Shown piece after piece: positions 1 to 9,622 of a stretch of DNA of 64,000 nucleotides (positions are counted from its first letter, which is position 1; each line of letters begins with the position of its first letter). The position numbers and the translations under genes were made by a program. The notes below the pieces were generated by a model that was not told the DNA's origin, made no database searches, and was given only the letters and a program-made list of their open reading frames with translations. The stretch is taken from contig JAMWZW010000003.1 of assembly GCA_024281995.1 (NCBI GenBank), positions 178,591 to 242,590 on the forward strand, given 5' to 3'. Source of the DNA: Nitrosomonas sp. GTDB lineage: Bacteria > Pseudomonadota > Gammaproteobacteria > Burkholderiales > Nitrosomonadaceae.

Positions 1-1
1 C

Positions 2-2224
2 GACGAAGAAAATGTACTTGCGTGGATTGAAACTGATCTTGATTCGGAATTGCGTTTTTCTAAAGGCATTGTAATTGTTACCAACCAGCGTTTACTGGCT
101 AAAATGTATACCAGTGAAATTTGGCACAGTTGGTCTTATCGGCAAGGTTTATTACTGACGCATAGAGATTATGCAGGGATTGGGTGTTTGGAACTGTTTG
201 ATGCACATGCGCGGCTTATGTATTGGCGTTACCGCGTAGGTAGTAGCGACAGGGTAGTCAATCGATTGATTGAGTCCTTTGCACAGCAGCTTGATCGCCA
301 CCTTACTGGTAAACTGCACCAAGAAGCAGATGCGGTTGTTCAGTGTCCAAACTGTGGTGCTAGTATGGCCGGTGAACAGAATGATTGCCGAGTTTGTGAG
401 AAACAAAGCCATGTTCCACCTTCTACATGGACATTATTTCGGCTATGGCGTTTTGCAAAGCCATATAAGGGGCGCTTACTGATCGGATTTTTGTTGACCT
501 TATGCAGCACGGCTGCAACATTGGTACCGCCCTATCTCACTATGCCGTTAATGGATAATGTGCTAATACCTTATCAGAATGGTCAACCAATCAATGACGA
601 ATTAGTAGCATTGTACCTTTCGGGATTGCTAGGTGCGTCAATTCTGGCTTGGATACTAGGATGGGCAAGAACCTATATGTTGGCGCTTGTGTCTGAGCGG
701 ATTGGTGCCGATCTGCGTACTACAACTTATGAGCACTTACTTAATCTTTCTCAGGAATATTTCGGTGGTAAGCGGACCGGAGATTTGATGGCGCGCATAG
801 GCGCTGAGACAGATAGAATAAATCTTTTTCTCTCTTTGCATTTACTTGATTTCGCTACTGATGTCATCATGATTGTGATGACTGCCATGATTTTGATATC
901 AATTAATCCTTCGCTGGCATTGGTGACACTTGTGCCGTTGCCAATTATCGCCTGGTTAATTCATCTGGTTCGTGATCGGTTGCGCATTGGTTTTGAGAAG
1001 GTTGATCGGATTTGGGCTGAAGTTAATAATGTGTTGGCGGATACAATTCCTGGTATTCGAGTAATTAAGGCTTTTGCGCAAGAGAAAAGAGAATCGGCGC
1101 GATTTTGTGCGGCAAATCAAAGAAATTTACAAATTAATGATCGTGTAAATAAGCTTTGGTCGTTATTTACACCAACGGTTACATTGCTGACTGAAGTTGG
1201 TTTACTGATTGTATGGATATTTGGAATTTGGCAGATTTCAAAAGATGAAATTACGGTCGGAGTACTTACAGCTTTTCTTGCTTATATTGGTCGGTTTTAT
1301 ATCAGGTTGGATTCGATGAGTCGTATTGTTTCCATCACACAGAAAGCCGCTGCTGGAACCAAACGTATATTTGATATTTTGGATCACATTTCTAGTGTTC
1401 CAGAATCTACCAGTCCTGTTCATCTACCTACAGTGCAAGGTCAGATTGAATTGCGAAATGTGGGCTTTCGTTATGGAACGCGCAGTATTACACGTGACAT
1501 TAATCTCGTTATTAAACCCGGTGAAATGATCGGTCTAGTCGGACATAGCGGCTCAGGAAAAAGTACTTTGGTAAATTTGATCTGCCGTTTCTATGATGTC
1601 AGCGAAGGCGCGATTCTGATCGACGGACATGATATTCGCTCGCTACCGATTGCTGAGTATCGGAAACATATTGGTTTGGTGCTTCAAGAACCTTTTCTAT
1701 TTTATGGCACCATTGCGGAAAATATTGCTTATGGTAAACCGGATGCAATGCCTTCCGAAATTGTGTCAGCGGCTCGCGCTGCGCATGCCCATGAATTCAT
1801 ATTACGTCTGCCGCATGGATACGATTCATTGGTTGGTGAACGTGGGCAGGCACTCTCCGGTGGTGAGCGTCAACGTATCTCAATTGCTCGTGCACTATTA
1901 ATTAATCCACGTATTTTGATATTAGACGAAGCCACATCTTCGGTAGATACAACTACAGAGAAAGATATTCAAGAAGCTCTGGATAATTTGGTGCGTGGTC
2001 GAACTACGATTGCAATTGCACATCGCTTATCGACCTTGCGAGAAGCCCATCGACTGATTGTTCTTGATCGTGGCAGTATTGTTGAAATCGGCAATCATGC
2101 AGAATTAATGGCGCGTGAAGGTTTTTATTATCGCTTGTACCAGGCTCAAGTACGTAATGTGGATACTGAAGATCGCGGATTTGTTCCAATTGTCGAGCAT
2201 AGTGTTGCAGGGGAACATAAATGA
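2..2224 (+). CDS. Cyanophycin-associated ABC transporter, fused permease-ATPase (5' end outside window)
   Basis: The reading frame is open to the left edge, so the N-terminus is missing; the TTG at 50 is not a credible start. An N-terminal region of unknown fold is followed by a four-cysteine zinc-ribbon-like motif (CPNC at 344-355, CRVC at 386-397), a six-helix ABC exporter membrane domain (about 470-1330) and a complete ATPase domain: Walker A GHSGSGKST at 1541, signature LSGGERQR at 1853, Walker B ILDEATS with its glutamate at 1928. The layout is that of the type-IV exporter half-transporter that commonly accompanies cyanophycin genes. The stop overlaps the next start (ATGA), indicating translational coupling. 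The substrate is unknown; family context suggests a role in cyanophycin metabolism, which is inference. Confidence 0.9.
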   Translation, partial: DEENVLAWIETDLDSELRFSKGIVIVTNQRLLAKMYTSEIWHSWSYRQGLLLTHRDYAGIGCLELFDAHARLMYWRYRVGSSDRVVNRLIESFAQQLDRHLTGKLHQEADAVVQCPNCGASMAGEQNDCRVCEKQSHVPPSTWTLFRLWRFAKPYKGRLLIGFLLTLCSTAATLVPPYLTMPLMDNVLIPYQNGQPINDELVALYLSGLLGASILAWILGWARTYMLALVSERIGADLRTTTYEHLLNLSQEYFGGKRTGDLMARIGAETDRINLFLSLHLLDFATDVIMIVMTAMILISINPSLALVTLVPLPIIAWLIHLVRDRLRIGFEKVDRIWAEVNNVLADTIPGIRVIKAFAQEKRESARFCAANQRNLQINDRVNKLWSLFTPTVTLLTEVGLLIVWIFGIWQISKDEITVGVLTAFLAYIGRFYIRLDSMSRIVSITQKAAAGTKRIFDILDHISSVPESTSPVHLPTVQGQIELRNVGFRYGTRSITRDINLVIKPGEMIGLVGHSGSGKSTLVNLICRFYDVSEGAILIDGHDIRSLPIAEYRKHIGLVLQEPFLFYGTIAENIAYGKPDAMPSEIVSAARAAHAHEFILRLPHGYDSLVGERGQALSGGERQRISIARALLINPRILILDEATSSVDTTTEKDIQEALDNLVRGRTTIAIAHRLSTLREAHRLIVLDRGSIVEIGNHAELMAREGFYYRLYQAQVRNVDTEDRGFVPIVEHSVAGEHK

Positions 2225-2694
2225 GTCAGTTGGTTACTTTTCAGTTAACACGCAATGCTTTTGGCCGATTGGTTTTTAACAATCAACTGGGATTGATGCA
2301 AGAAGGCGTGATTCCAGTAAGATCTTTTCCAATTACTAATCCGGATCAGGGTATTGCATTAGTTGATCCCCATGGCAAAGAGTTGGTGTGGATAGAACGC
2401 TTAACAGATTTGCCAGATGACTACCGAATACTCATTGAAGCGGAGTTAAAGGGTCGTGAATTCATGCCGGAAATAAAGCGCTTAAGCAAGGTTTCAAGCT
2501 TTATTACACCGAGTACTTGGGAAGTTGAAACAGATCGTGGAGAAGCATCCTTTATTCTTAAAGGCGAAGAAGACATTCGTCGGTTAACAACTTCATCCTT
2601 ACTGATTACAGATAGTCAGGGTATTCATTTTTGGATTCGTGATCGTATGTCCCTGGATCGTTACAGTCGTAAGTTGTTGGATCATTTTCTCTAA
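2221..2694 (+). CDS. DUF1854 family protein, cyanophycin-associated
   Basis: This is a 157-residue soluble protein without signal peptide or membrane segment. It carries the DUF1854 pattern: an N-terminal beta-rich half with 'SFPITNPDQGIALVD', a central 'LIEAELKGREFMPEIKRL' and a C-terminal 'DRMSLDRYSRKLLDHFL'. The family has no established biochemical function but repeatedly sits between a dedicated ABC transporter and cyanophycin synthetases, exactly as here. Its ATG overlaps the transporter stop by four bases, so the two are probably made together; an 87-base gap separates it from cphA'. A regulatory or adaptor role for the transporter is inference only. Confidence 0.88.
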   Translation: MSQLVTFQLTRNAFGRLVFNNQLGLMQEGVIPVRSFPITNPDQGIALVDPHGKELVWIERLTDLPDDYRILIEAELKGREFMPEIKRLSKVSSFITPSTWEVETDRGEASFILKGEEDIRRLTTSSLLITDSQGIHFWIRDRMSLDRYSRKLLDHFL

Positions 2695-2781
2695 TGTGTT
2701 TGAGAATTATTTTTCTTTTCGTGTAAACCAATCGATCTATACCGCGTTAATAGTTTCATATCTTCTACTTCATTCAAATTT

Positions 2782-5100
2782 ATGCCTAATCTAAAAAGCA
2801 CTAGTCTAAAAGATATTAAATTTCTTGAAATTAAGCATTTAAATGGTCCTAACTTATGGACTTATTACCCCGCCCTCGAAGCAACGGTTGACATTGGCGA
2901 TCTTGAAGATTTCCCTTCAGATAAAATTCCAGGATTTTATGAGCGTTTGTCAGAATGGCTGCCTACACTCATCGAGCATCGTTGCAGCTACGAAGAGCGT
3001 GGTGGTTTTTTGCGGCGAGTAGAGGAAGGTACGTGGCCTTGTCATATTCTTGAACATGTAACCTTGGAGTTGCAAAATTTAGCGGGTATGCACGGCGGTT
3101 TTGGTAGAGCACGTGAAACATCGGTACGTGGTGTGTATAAGGTTGCATTAAGTGCATGGCATGAAGAAATTACACGCTCAGCTCTGCATTCTGCGCGTGA
3201 GCTGGTATTGGCTGCCATGAACTTTCAGCAACTACAAAATCCTACATATGATGTGGATGGCGCTATTCAGAATCTTCGCGACTTGGTTGATTCGTTATGG
3301 CTCGGGCCATCAACAGCTTGCATTGTGGATGCTGCTGTGGCGCGCAATATTCCTGCTACACGACTTATTGCTAAAGGAAATCTTGTGCAGCTCGGGCATG
3401 GCGCCCGTTGTCGGCATATTTGGACGGCGGAAACGGATCGAACCCCGGCCATTGCAGAAAGCATTTCGCGCGATAAGGATTTGACAAAAGCATTATTACA
3501 ATCATGCGGAGTGCCAGTTCCACAAGGATGTATGGTTGAAAGTGCAAATGCAGCTTGGGAAGCGGCCACTGAAATCGGTTTGCCCGTTGTCATAAAACCA
3601 TGTGATGGAAATCATGGGCGGGGCGTATTTATTGAACTGAGTCAACAAGAAGAAATCGAGTCGGCTTATCAAATAGCGTTGAAAGAAGGCACTGGTGTAT
3701 TAGTTGAACAATATATTTTAGGTACTGAACATCGATTATTGATTGTTGGTGGACAGCTCATAGCTGCCACGCGAGGTGATTCGGTTTCGGTAACCGGAGA
3801 TGGTAATTCAACAATCGCAGAATTAATTGAGTCTCAAATTAATTCTGATCCGCGACGAGGAACAACGGAAGATCATCCCCTGAATATGATCCGTGTTGAT
3901 AGTGCAGCGCGGATTGAAATTGCTCGTCAGGGTTATGACAGTGATTCAATTGTTCCGGCTGGTATCAGCATTTTGATTCAACGCAATGGTAATCATGCAT
4001 TTGACGTAACGGATCAAGTTCATCCAAGCACTGCGGCTATTGCATCATTGGCTGCTCGTGTCGTAGGTCTGGATATTGCTGGTATCGATCTGGTAGCTAG
4101 CGATATTTCTCGTCCATTGAATGAACAAGGTGGGGCAATTGTTGAAGTTAACGCGGGTCCAAGTTTGTTGATGCATATTAAGCCTGCCGTGGGTACTCCC
4201 CGACCTGTGGGGGAAGCTATAGTCAATCATTTGTTTCCAAATCAAGAAAATGGGCGTATTCCTATTGTCGGTATTACCGGGAGTTATGGCAAAACAGCAG
4301 TTGCATATCTGGTTGCAAGATTATTGATTCTTTCAGGGAAGCAAACTGGGTTGGCATGTAGTGACGGACTATATTTGGATTATAGAAAAATCGATAAGAA
4401 CAACAGCGCTAACTGGGCAGCAGCAAACCGTACATTGATGAATCCGACAGTTGAAGCCGCAGTATTTGAGAATGGTTTTGATACCCTTTTAAATGAAGGA
4501 TTGGCTTACGATAGTTGCCAAGTGAGTGTCATTACTAATGTCAATCCAGATCAGCATTTTGGTGAGTATGGCATTGAAACTTCAAAGCAAGTTTTTAATG
4601 TATTTCGTACCCAAGTCGATGTGGTGACTCCTACAGCTGCAGCTATTGATGATGTTGAAAAAGATATTCAATTACCTATTGGCGCTGCAATTCTCAATGC
4701 TAAAGAAGAAATGTTAGTTGAAATGTCTGAGCTGTGTCATGGTGAAGTTATTTTCTTTAGTACTGATCCAGATTTGCCGGTGATTATGCAACACCGTAAT
4801 ACAGGAACTGGTTCTATATTGGGTAAGCGAGCTGTAATTTTGCGTAATGATTCAATCACACTTGTAACGGGTCCCTATGAGCTACCTTTGATTAAACTTA
4901 AAAAAATAACATCTGAATTTATTGAAAGTACTCAAGAAATTGAAAACATATTGGCTGCTGTTGGAGCTGCGTGGGCATTAGGCATAGAGCCCGATTTAAT
5001 ACGTGCCGGTATTGAGGCTTTTGGATTTGTTCAAGATAAATATGAGTCTGAAAATAAGAATCTTTTAATTGGCTTACAAACTCAAGGAATTAAATTATGA
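2782..5100 (+). CDS. CphA', degenerate cyanophycin synthetase paralogue
   Basis: At 772 residues it is about 85 shorter than the CphA next to it. It keeps the CphA N-terminal domain (about 1-165) and an ATP-grasp domain with 'VVIKPCDGNHGRGV' near residue 270. Its Mur-ligase part is eroded: the P-loop near residue 500 reads GSYGKTA instead of GTNGKTT, the usual ETARGGLL stretch is ENGFDTLL, the DHLG stretch is DQHFG, and the whole C-terminal Mur domain is absent. It may therefore perform only one of the two ligations or act as a partner or primer factor for CphA; this is inference. Its stop overlaps the cphA start (ATGA). No clear Shine-Dalgarno sequence precedes the ATG. CphA2-like function is an alternative reading. 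Confidence 0.88.
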   Translation: MPNLKSTSLKDIKFLEIKHLNGPNLWTYYPALEATVDIGDLEDFPSDKIPGFYERLSEWLPTLIEHRCSYEERGGFLRRVEEGTWPCHILEHVTLELQNLAGMHGGFGRARETSVRGVYKVALSAWHEEITRSALHSARELVLAAMNFQQLQNPTYDVDGAIQNLRDLVDSLWLGPSTACIVDAAVARNIPATRLIAKGNLVQLGHGARCRHIWTAETDRTPAIAESISRDKDLTKALLQSCGVPVPQGCMVESANAAWEAATEIGLPVVIKPCDGNHGRGVFIELSQQEEIESAYQIALKEGTGVLVEQYILGTEHRLLIVGGQLIAATRGDSVSVTGDGNSTIAELIESQINSDPRRGTTEDHPLNMIRVDSAARIEIARQGYDSDSIVPAGISILIQRNGNHAFDVTDQVHPSTAAIASLAARVVGLDIAGIDLVASDISRPLNEQGGAIVEVNAGPSLLMHIKPAVGTPRPVGEAIVNHLFPNQENGRIPIVGITGSYGKTAVAYLVARLLILSGKQTGLACSDGLYLDYRKIDKNNSANWAAANRTLMNPTVEAAVFENGFDTLLNEGLAYDSCQVSVITNVNPDQHFGEYGIETSKQVFNVFRTQVDVVTPTAAAIDDVEKDIQLPIGAAILNAKEEMLVEMSELCHGEVIFFSTDPDLPVIMQHRNTGTGSILGKRAVILRNDSITLVTGPYELPLIKLKKITSEFIESTQEIENILAAVGAAWALGIEPDLIRAGIEAFGFVQDKYESENKNLLIGLQTQGIKL

Positions 5101-7670
5101 AAGTACTACGTATTCGAGCATTACGCGGCCCCAATTTATGGAGCCAAAGTCCTTCTCTTGAAGTTACTATTCGTTGTAACGAATTTGGGAATGATATTAA
5201 CACTTTCTCCAGTATCGAAGAAAGGTTACGTGAGCATTGTCCAGAAATTTCTGCTTTGCTGGTTTCAGCCAGTAGTCAGCCTACTACTACGATTGCCCAT
5301 GTACTTGAACTTGCTACATTTAGTTTGCAGGTTCAAGCAGGTTGTCCAATATCGTTTAGTCAAACAGTAAAAGCTCCAGAAGCCAATACTTATAGAGTTG
5401 TTGTCGAATATAGTGAAGAAAAAGTTGGTCGCCTTGCTTTTGAATTAGCGCAATCATTATGTGATGCGGCTATCAAAAACGTCTCTTTTGAATTAGGTGA
5501 TGCTCTGCAGCGTTTACGTGAACTCAATGAAGATATACGTCTTGGGCCGAGTACAAATGCGATTGTTCAAGCTGCAGTTGCCCGCGATATTCCCTTTCGT
5601 CGCCTAACCGAAGGAAGTTTGGTGCAGTTTGGCTGGGGCAGTAAACAACGGCGTATTCAAGCATCTGAGAGCGATATGACCAGTGCTGTTGCAGAGTCCA
5701 TTGTACAAGATAAGGAATTGACCAAAATGCTGTTACATGCAGCCGGTATTCCTGTGCCCCTGGGACGTAATGTAAATAGCGCTGATGATGCTTGGTTAGC
5801 GGCTTCTGAAATTGGTACCCCGGTTGTTGTAAAGCCTCAAGATAGTAATCAAGGTAAGGGGGTAACGGTCAATCTAATCAATGCTGAGCAGGTTAGATCA
5901 GCCTATATGATAGCGGCCGAGTTCAGTGCTAAGGTTTTGGTTGAACGTTACCTGCCTGGTTGCGATTATCGAATGCTTGTCGTTGGTAACAAGCTGGTTG
6001 CGGCGGCGCGTCGTGAACCGCCGCAAGTAATTGGGGATGGGGTGCACAGTATTCGGCAATTAGTAGATCAGGTTAATCGTGATCCAAAACGTGGTGAAGG
6101 TCATGTTAGTTCATTAACTAAAATTAATTTGGATGAAATTTCATTAACACATTTAGCATCACAGGGATTAACAGCGCAATCCATTCCAGGAGAAAATGTG
6201 CGTGTTGTATTACGTAGCAATGCCAATTTGTCGACTGGCGGAACAGCAACTGATGTTACTGATGATGTTCATCCCGAATTGGCAAAGCGTGTGATTGCTG
6301 CTGCAAAAGTAGTGGGTTTAGATATCTGTGGTATTGACGTGGTTTGTGAAAATGTGGCACTTCCGCTAGAAGAGCAAGGAGGTGGTATTATCGAAGTAAA
6401 TGCTGCTCCTGGGTTACGTATGCATCTACACCCATCTTTTGGTAAAGGACGCGCTGTAGGTGAAGCCATCATTAGTAATATGTTTTCCGAGGAAGATAAT
6501 GCGCGCATCCCAGTTATCGCCGTGACCGGTACAAATGGCAAGACGACCACTGCTCGCTTGATTTCTGATATTTTGGATAAAGACAACAAACGAACGGGAC
6601 TTGCGTGTACCGATGGTGTATATATCAACGGTCAATGTATTGATACGGGTGATTGTAGTGGACCTAAAAGTGCTAGAAATATTCTCCTTCACCCAGATGT
6701 AGATGCAGCTGTCCTTGAGACTGCGCGAGGAGGGTTGTTACGTGAAGGTTTAGGTTTTGATCGTTGTGATGTTGCTGTCGTAACAAATATTGGTAAGGGT
6801 GATCATTTGGGGATGGCTTATGTCAATACTGCAGAAGAATTATCGGTTGTTAAACGAATTGTTGTCCAAAATGTAGCCTCAAGCGGCTTTGCTGTATTGA
6901 ATGCAGCCGATCCGCTTGTTGCACGTATGGCAGATCATTGTCTGGGTTCAGTTATATATTTTGCGCGTGATAGTCATCATCCCGTTATTGCATTACATCG
7001 TTTACAGCATAAGCGAGTTATCTTTTTAGAGAATCGCTGTATTGTGGCTTTAGGGAAAAATGAGGAGCATCGGTTACCCCTAAATGAGATACCACTGACA
7101 AAAAATGGTAGTATTGCTTTCCAAATTGAGAATGCGATGGCGGCTATTGGAGCAGGCTGGGCGCTTGGTTTGGACTGGTCAATTATTCGAGCTGGTTTAG
7201 CAAGCTTTGTCAACGATGCGCAGACAGCACCCGGTCGTTTCAACCTATTTAATTATCGTAATGCAACATTAATTGCTGATTATGGACATAATCCTGATGC
7301 TATACAAGCACTTGTAAGTGCTATTGATAATATTCCTTCGAAGAAACGCTCGGTAGTCATCAGTGCTGCAGGTGATCGACGTGACGAAGATATTCGTCAG
7401 CAAACTAAAATAATTGGAGATGCGTTTGATGAAGTTGTATTATATCAGGACCAATGTCAGCGTGGTCGTGCCGATGGAGAGGTATTAACATTGTTGCGAG
7501 AAGGATTAGGTAATGCAAAGCGTACGCAAAAAGTAAGTGAAATTATGGGAGAAGCTATTGCAATTGATAGAGCACTCTCAAACTTAGAAGATGGTGAACT
7601 ATGCCTTATTTTAGTTGATCAAGTAGAGCAGTCCCTTGGACAAATTAATAACCGTATAGCATTAGGTTAA
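5097..7670 (+). CDS. cphA: Cyanophycin synthetase CphA
   Basis: This 857-residue enzyme builds cyanophycin, the aspartate-backbone polymer with arginine side chains used as a nitrogen and carbon store, by two ATP-dependent ligations. It has the N-terminal domain (about 1-160), an ATP-grasp domain with 'VVVKPQDSNQGKGV' near residue 243 (aspartate addition) and a full Mur-ligase module: P-loop GTNGKTTT at residue 478, ETARGGLLREGLGF, 'TNIGKGDHLG', and the C-terminal domain starting near 'APGRFNLF' and 'ADYGHNPDA' (arginine addition). Length and motifs match active bacterial CphA. It is translationally coupled to cphA'. No cyanophycinase gene is seen downstream, so breakdown must be encoded elsewhere. 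Confidence 0.96.
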   Translation: MKVLRIRALRGPNLWSQSPSLEVTIRCNEFGNDINTFSSIEERLREHCPEISALLVSASSQPTTTIAHVLELATFSLQVQAGCPISFSQTVKAPEANTYRVVVEYSEEKVGRLAFELAQSLCDAAIKNVSFELGDALQRLRELNEDIRLGPSTNAIVQAAVARDIPFRRLTEGSLVQFGWGSKQRRIQASESDMTSAVAESIVQDKELTKMLLHAAGIPVPLGRNVNSADDAWLAASEIGTPVVVKPQDSNQGKGVTVNLINAEQVRSAYMIAAEFSAKVLVERYLPGCDYRMLVVGNKLVAAARREPPQVIGDGVHSIRQLVDQVNRDPKRGEGHVSSLTKINLDEISLTHLASQGLTAQSIPGENVRVVLRSNANLSTGGTATDVTDDVHPELAKRVIAAAKVVGLDICGIDVVCENVALPLEEQGGGIIEVNAAPGLRMHLHPSFGKGRAVGEAIISNMFSEEDNARIPVIAVTGTNGKTTTARLISDILDKDNKRTGLACTDGVYINGQCIDTGDCSGPKSARNILLHPDVDAAVLETARGGLLREGLGFDRCDVAVVTNIGKGDHLGMAYVNTAEELSVVKRIVVQNVASSGFAVLNAADPLVARMADHCLGSVIYFARDSHHPVIALHRLQHKRVIFLENRCIVALGKNEEHRLPLNEIPLTKNGSIAFQIENAMAAIGAGWALGLDWSIIRAGLASFVNDAQTAPGRFNLFNYRNATLIADYGHNPDAIQALVSAIDNIPSKKRSVVISAAGDRRDEDIRQQTKIIGDAFDEVVLYQDQCQRGRADGEVLTLLREGLGNAKRTQKVSEIMGEAIAIDRALSNLEDGELCLILVDQVEQSLGQINNRIALG

Positions 7671-7706
7671 TTGTGAGGCATTCTTTGTCTTATATTTAGG
7701 GCTTAC

Positions 7707-8130
7707 TCAGAAATTCAGCGCAGTAAAATTTCGGATTGAGATGAATTGGCAGGCACGCGCAAACCCAATTTTTCTGAGCTTGCTCTTTTTTGTCATCCAA
7801 AATGCTACTTTAACAGCAAGATTCCTCAGACAAATAAAAACACGCACGACTAGGGAAATGCTATTGATCCATGCGACAGACATATCAGCGCGCTTAGCTC
7901 GAATATTGTTGCGCCGGTAACCAAACTATCCTCCAATTGGAATGCGCTCGCGATATTCCTGTCGGCGTTGTGCTTTCAGGCGCGTCAATTCGTCTTTTTT
8001 TTCAGGTGCAATCTTTGGTGGACGCCCAGTGTGGCTTGTATCCCTCCAACCGTACCACTTACCCACATTCCTTCAACAATGCTTCAACAGCTTCCGTTGC
8101 AAACGGTAGCAATTCATCGATTCAATTATT
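7707..8130 (-). pseudogene. IS5-type transposase remnant
   Basis: The reverse strand gives transposase text scattered over several frames: 'LPFATEAVEALLKECG', then 'KWYGWRDTSHTGRPPKIAPE', 'LTRLKAQRRQEYRERIPI', then after a stop 'NNIRAKRADMSVAWINSI'. The last parts resemble the C-terminal region of IS5-family transposases (EGKFG...INSIFLVMNLL). At least two frameshifts and an internal stop make it non-functional. The 110-bp miniature element at 8131-8240 abuts its upstream end and may have inserted into it. Confidence 0.65.
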
Positions 8131-8240
8131 AAGACTTCTGCATGGCTATATTTTTGGAGTTATTTAGCTAATTTTTTGTTAATAAAATCAATTACTTAAA
8201 AATTACAAATTAACCAAAAAGCTAGTTATGCAGGAGTCTT
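8131..8240. repeat. 110-bp miniature inverted-repeat element, copy 1
   Basis: The two ends are imperfect 27-bp inverted repeats: left AAGACTTCTGCATGGCTA (continuing ATATTTTTGG), right end reading inward AAGACTCCTGCATAACTA (continuing GCTTTTTGG). The AT-rich centre has no coding capacity. A second copy of the same length lies at 15812-15921 in opposite orientation, about 85-90% alike by eye. The terminal sequence also matches the outer end of the IS5-family relic at 57381-57395, so it is probably a non-autonomous derivative of that element. No convincing target duplication is visible. Confidence 0.85.
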
Positions 8241-8542
8241 CTACATTCCACCTTGATCGCACTCCGGCAGCATTCACTGTCGTAGCCTGATCAAGGCGGT
8301 TGAATAAAAGCGTACGGGAAATGTTGTATACAAACGTTTTGAAGGAGAAAAGCTACCACCGATTGCACGGGCAATTATGACATGATGGCGAGTCTGGTCA
8401 GACCTTGAGTGGCTAAACCTGACCAGCACACAATGCATAGAGCACGTTGAGGTGATAAGGCGCTACTCAGCGAATTCCATCAGGGTAGAGGCAATGCGCC
8501 TCACACAAAGTCCGGATATATGGCTGCAATCTTTTGCCTTCT
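8241..8542. other. Intergenic stretch between two IS remnants
   Basis: About 300 bases between the miniature element and the ISNCY-like remnant. No open frame longer than about 40 codons and no recognised protein similarity; probably decayed mobile DNA. Confidence 0.5.
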
Positions 8543-9152
8543 CTAAATCAAGTAAAACGATGCAGACAATCCCCGTTCCTCAATGACTTCTTGTACACCC
8601 TGAAAGCTACTGGCTGTACCTTCCTCCTCAACGAAGAACATCGAGTAATGCTCACTGGTGGCGTCATCCATCGTGACGATCAAATCCCATTGCTGCCCCA
8701 AAACCCATTCATGCGTACTACCATCTTGATGAATCAAGCAGCGCACGTTCACACTTCTTGCGGTGCATGCCACGCTTCTTGGCGCGTTCAATCAGCCCGG
8801 CTTCTTGCAACCCGCTTTTAACCTATATGTAGCTGCGCGTACCGCTCTCTTTCCGGTACCACGCATAAAAGTGCTTAGCGTTCCAACCCAGGTGGCGGTC
8901 GCGATATCGATCTACTGCTTGTATTACTTCATCCACCAGTGCCCGGCAGTGCGATATCTGAACGAGCCGTTTATCCAGCAGCGCTTCCAGACCACCCTCG
9001 TCATATCGGTTCATATAGCGCCAGAATGTGCGATCACATTCTCCCAATAACAATGCCGCTTCCGCCTGTGTCAAGCTCCCACTTCTATACCCTTCATACG
9101 CTTTTTCAAATCTCATCTTCCTGGTCTCCTGTAGCGACTCCGTCCGTTTCAT
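8543..9152 (-). pseudogene. ISNCY-like transposase, broken
   Basis: The first 109 codons (from 9152) encode a helix-turn-helix transposase start: 'MRFEKAYEGYRSGSLTQAEA', 'ERTFWRYMNRYDEGGLEAL'-like text and 'DRHLGWNAKHFYAWYRKE'. A TAG interrupts it near 8818, after which the same frame resumes with 'VKSGLQEAGLIERAKKRGMH'. A frameshift near 8745 leads to 'CLIHQDGSTHEWVLGQQWDL', 'VTMDDATSEHYSMFFVEEEG' and ends at 8543, so the C-terminal third is lost. The DDE-type core begins at 'VTMDDAT'. Upstream, 9153-9232 (with TGTGTAGCGAGCAAATAAAC at the outer edge) looks like the element's remaining terminal sequence. It is a dead insertion sequence lying between cphA and rpsP. Confidence 0.8.
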
Positions 9153-9318
9153 TTGAAATCCTCCTCGGATTCCTTATAAAACCGGACAGATTATGTGCTA
9201 CAAACCAGGACAGTTTATTTGCTCGCTACACACTATACTTGCTAAAAATGAAGAAATTATCGTAGAATGATATGTTAAATCGAAAAATTTATATAACGGT
9301 TACAAGAAAAAACGTATT

Positions 9319-9591
9319 ATGGTTATTATTAGATTGGCAAGAGGCGGTGCTAAAAAGCGTCCGTTTTTTAATATGGTTGTTGCAGATTCACGCAATGCTC
9401 GTGATGGTCGTTTCATAGAACGAATTGGTTTTTATAACCCAAGAGCTCTTGGGGAAGAAGAAACCTTGCGAATTCATTTGGACCGCGTTATTTACTGGCA
9501 ATCCAAAGGAGCACAGTTATCAGCGACAGCGACGCGACTAATTAAGCAATTTACCAGAAATAATGAAGTAATTCAAAATAGTAAAAATTAG
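9319..9591 (+). CDS. rpsP: 30S ribosomal protein S16
   Basis: A 90-residue basic protein beginning '[20 protein letters not shown]', with '[14 protein letters not shown]', the invariant S16 signature. It binds 16S rRNA and is needed for 30S assembly. Length is normal. It is the first gene of the conserved rpsP-rimM-trmD-rplS operon; only 86 bases separate it from the terminal part of the ISNCY-like remnant, so the operon promoter must lie within or right beside the old IS end. No strong Shine-Dalgarno sequence is visible upstream of the ATG. Confidence 0.97.
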   Translation: MVIIRLARGGAKKRPFFNMVVADSRNARDGRFIERIGFYNPRALGEEETLRIHLDRVIYWQSKGAQLSATATRLIKQFTRNNEVIQNSKN

Positions 9592-9622
9592 TAAAAATAA
9601 TCGATTCATTACATCACCTCTA

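Noticed and set aside
7937-8167. 76-codon plus-strand frame
   Set aside because: It is antisense to IS5-type transposase remnant text and runs into the miniature element.
8241-8500. Possible extra transposase text between the IS remnants
   Set aside because: Short pieces look protein-like in several frames but none could be tied to a known transposase.
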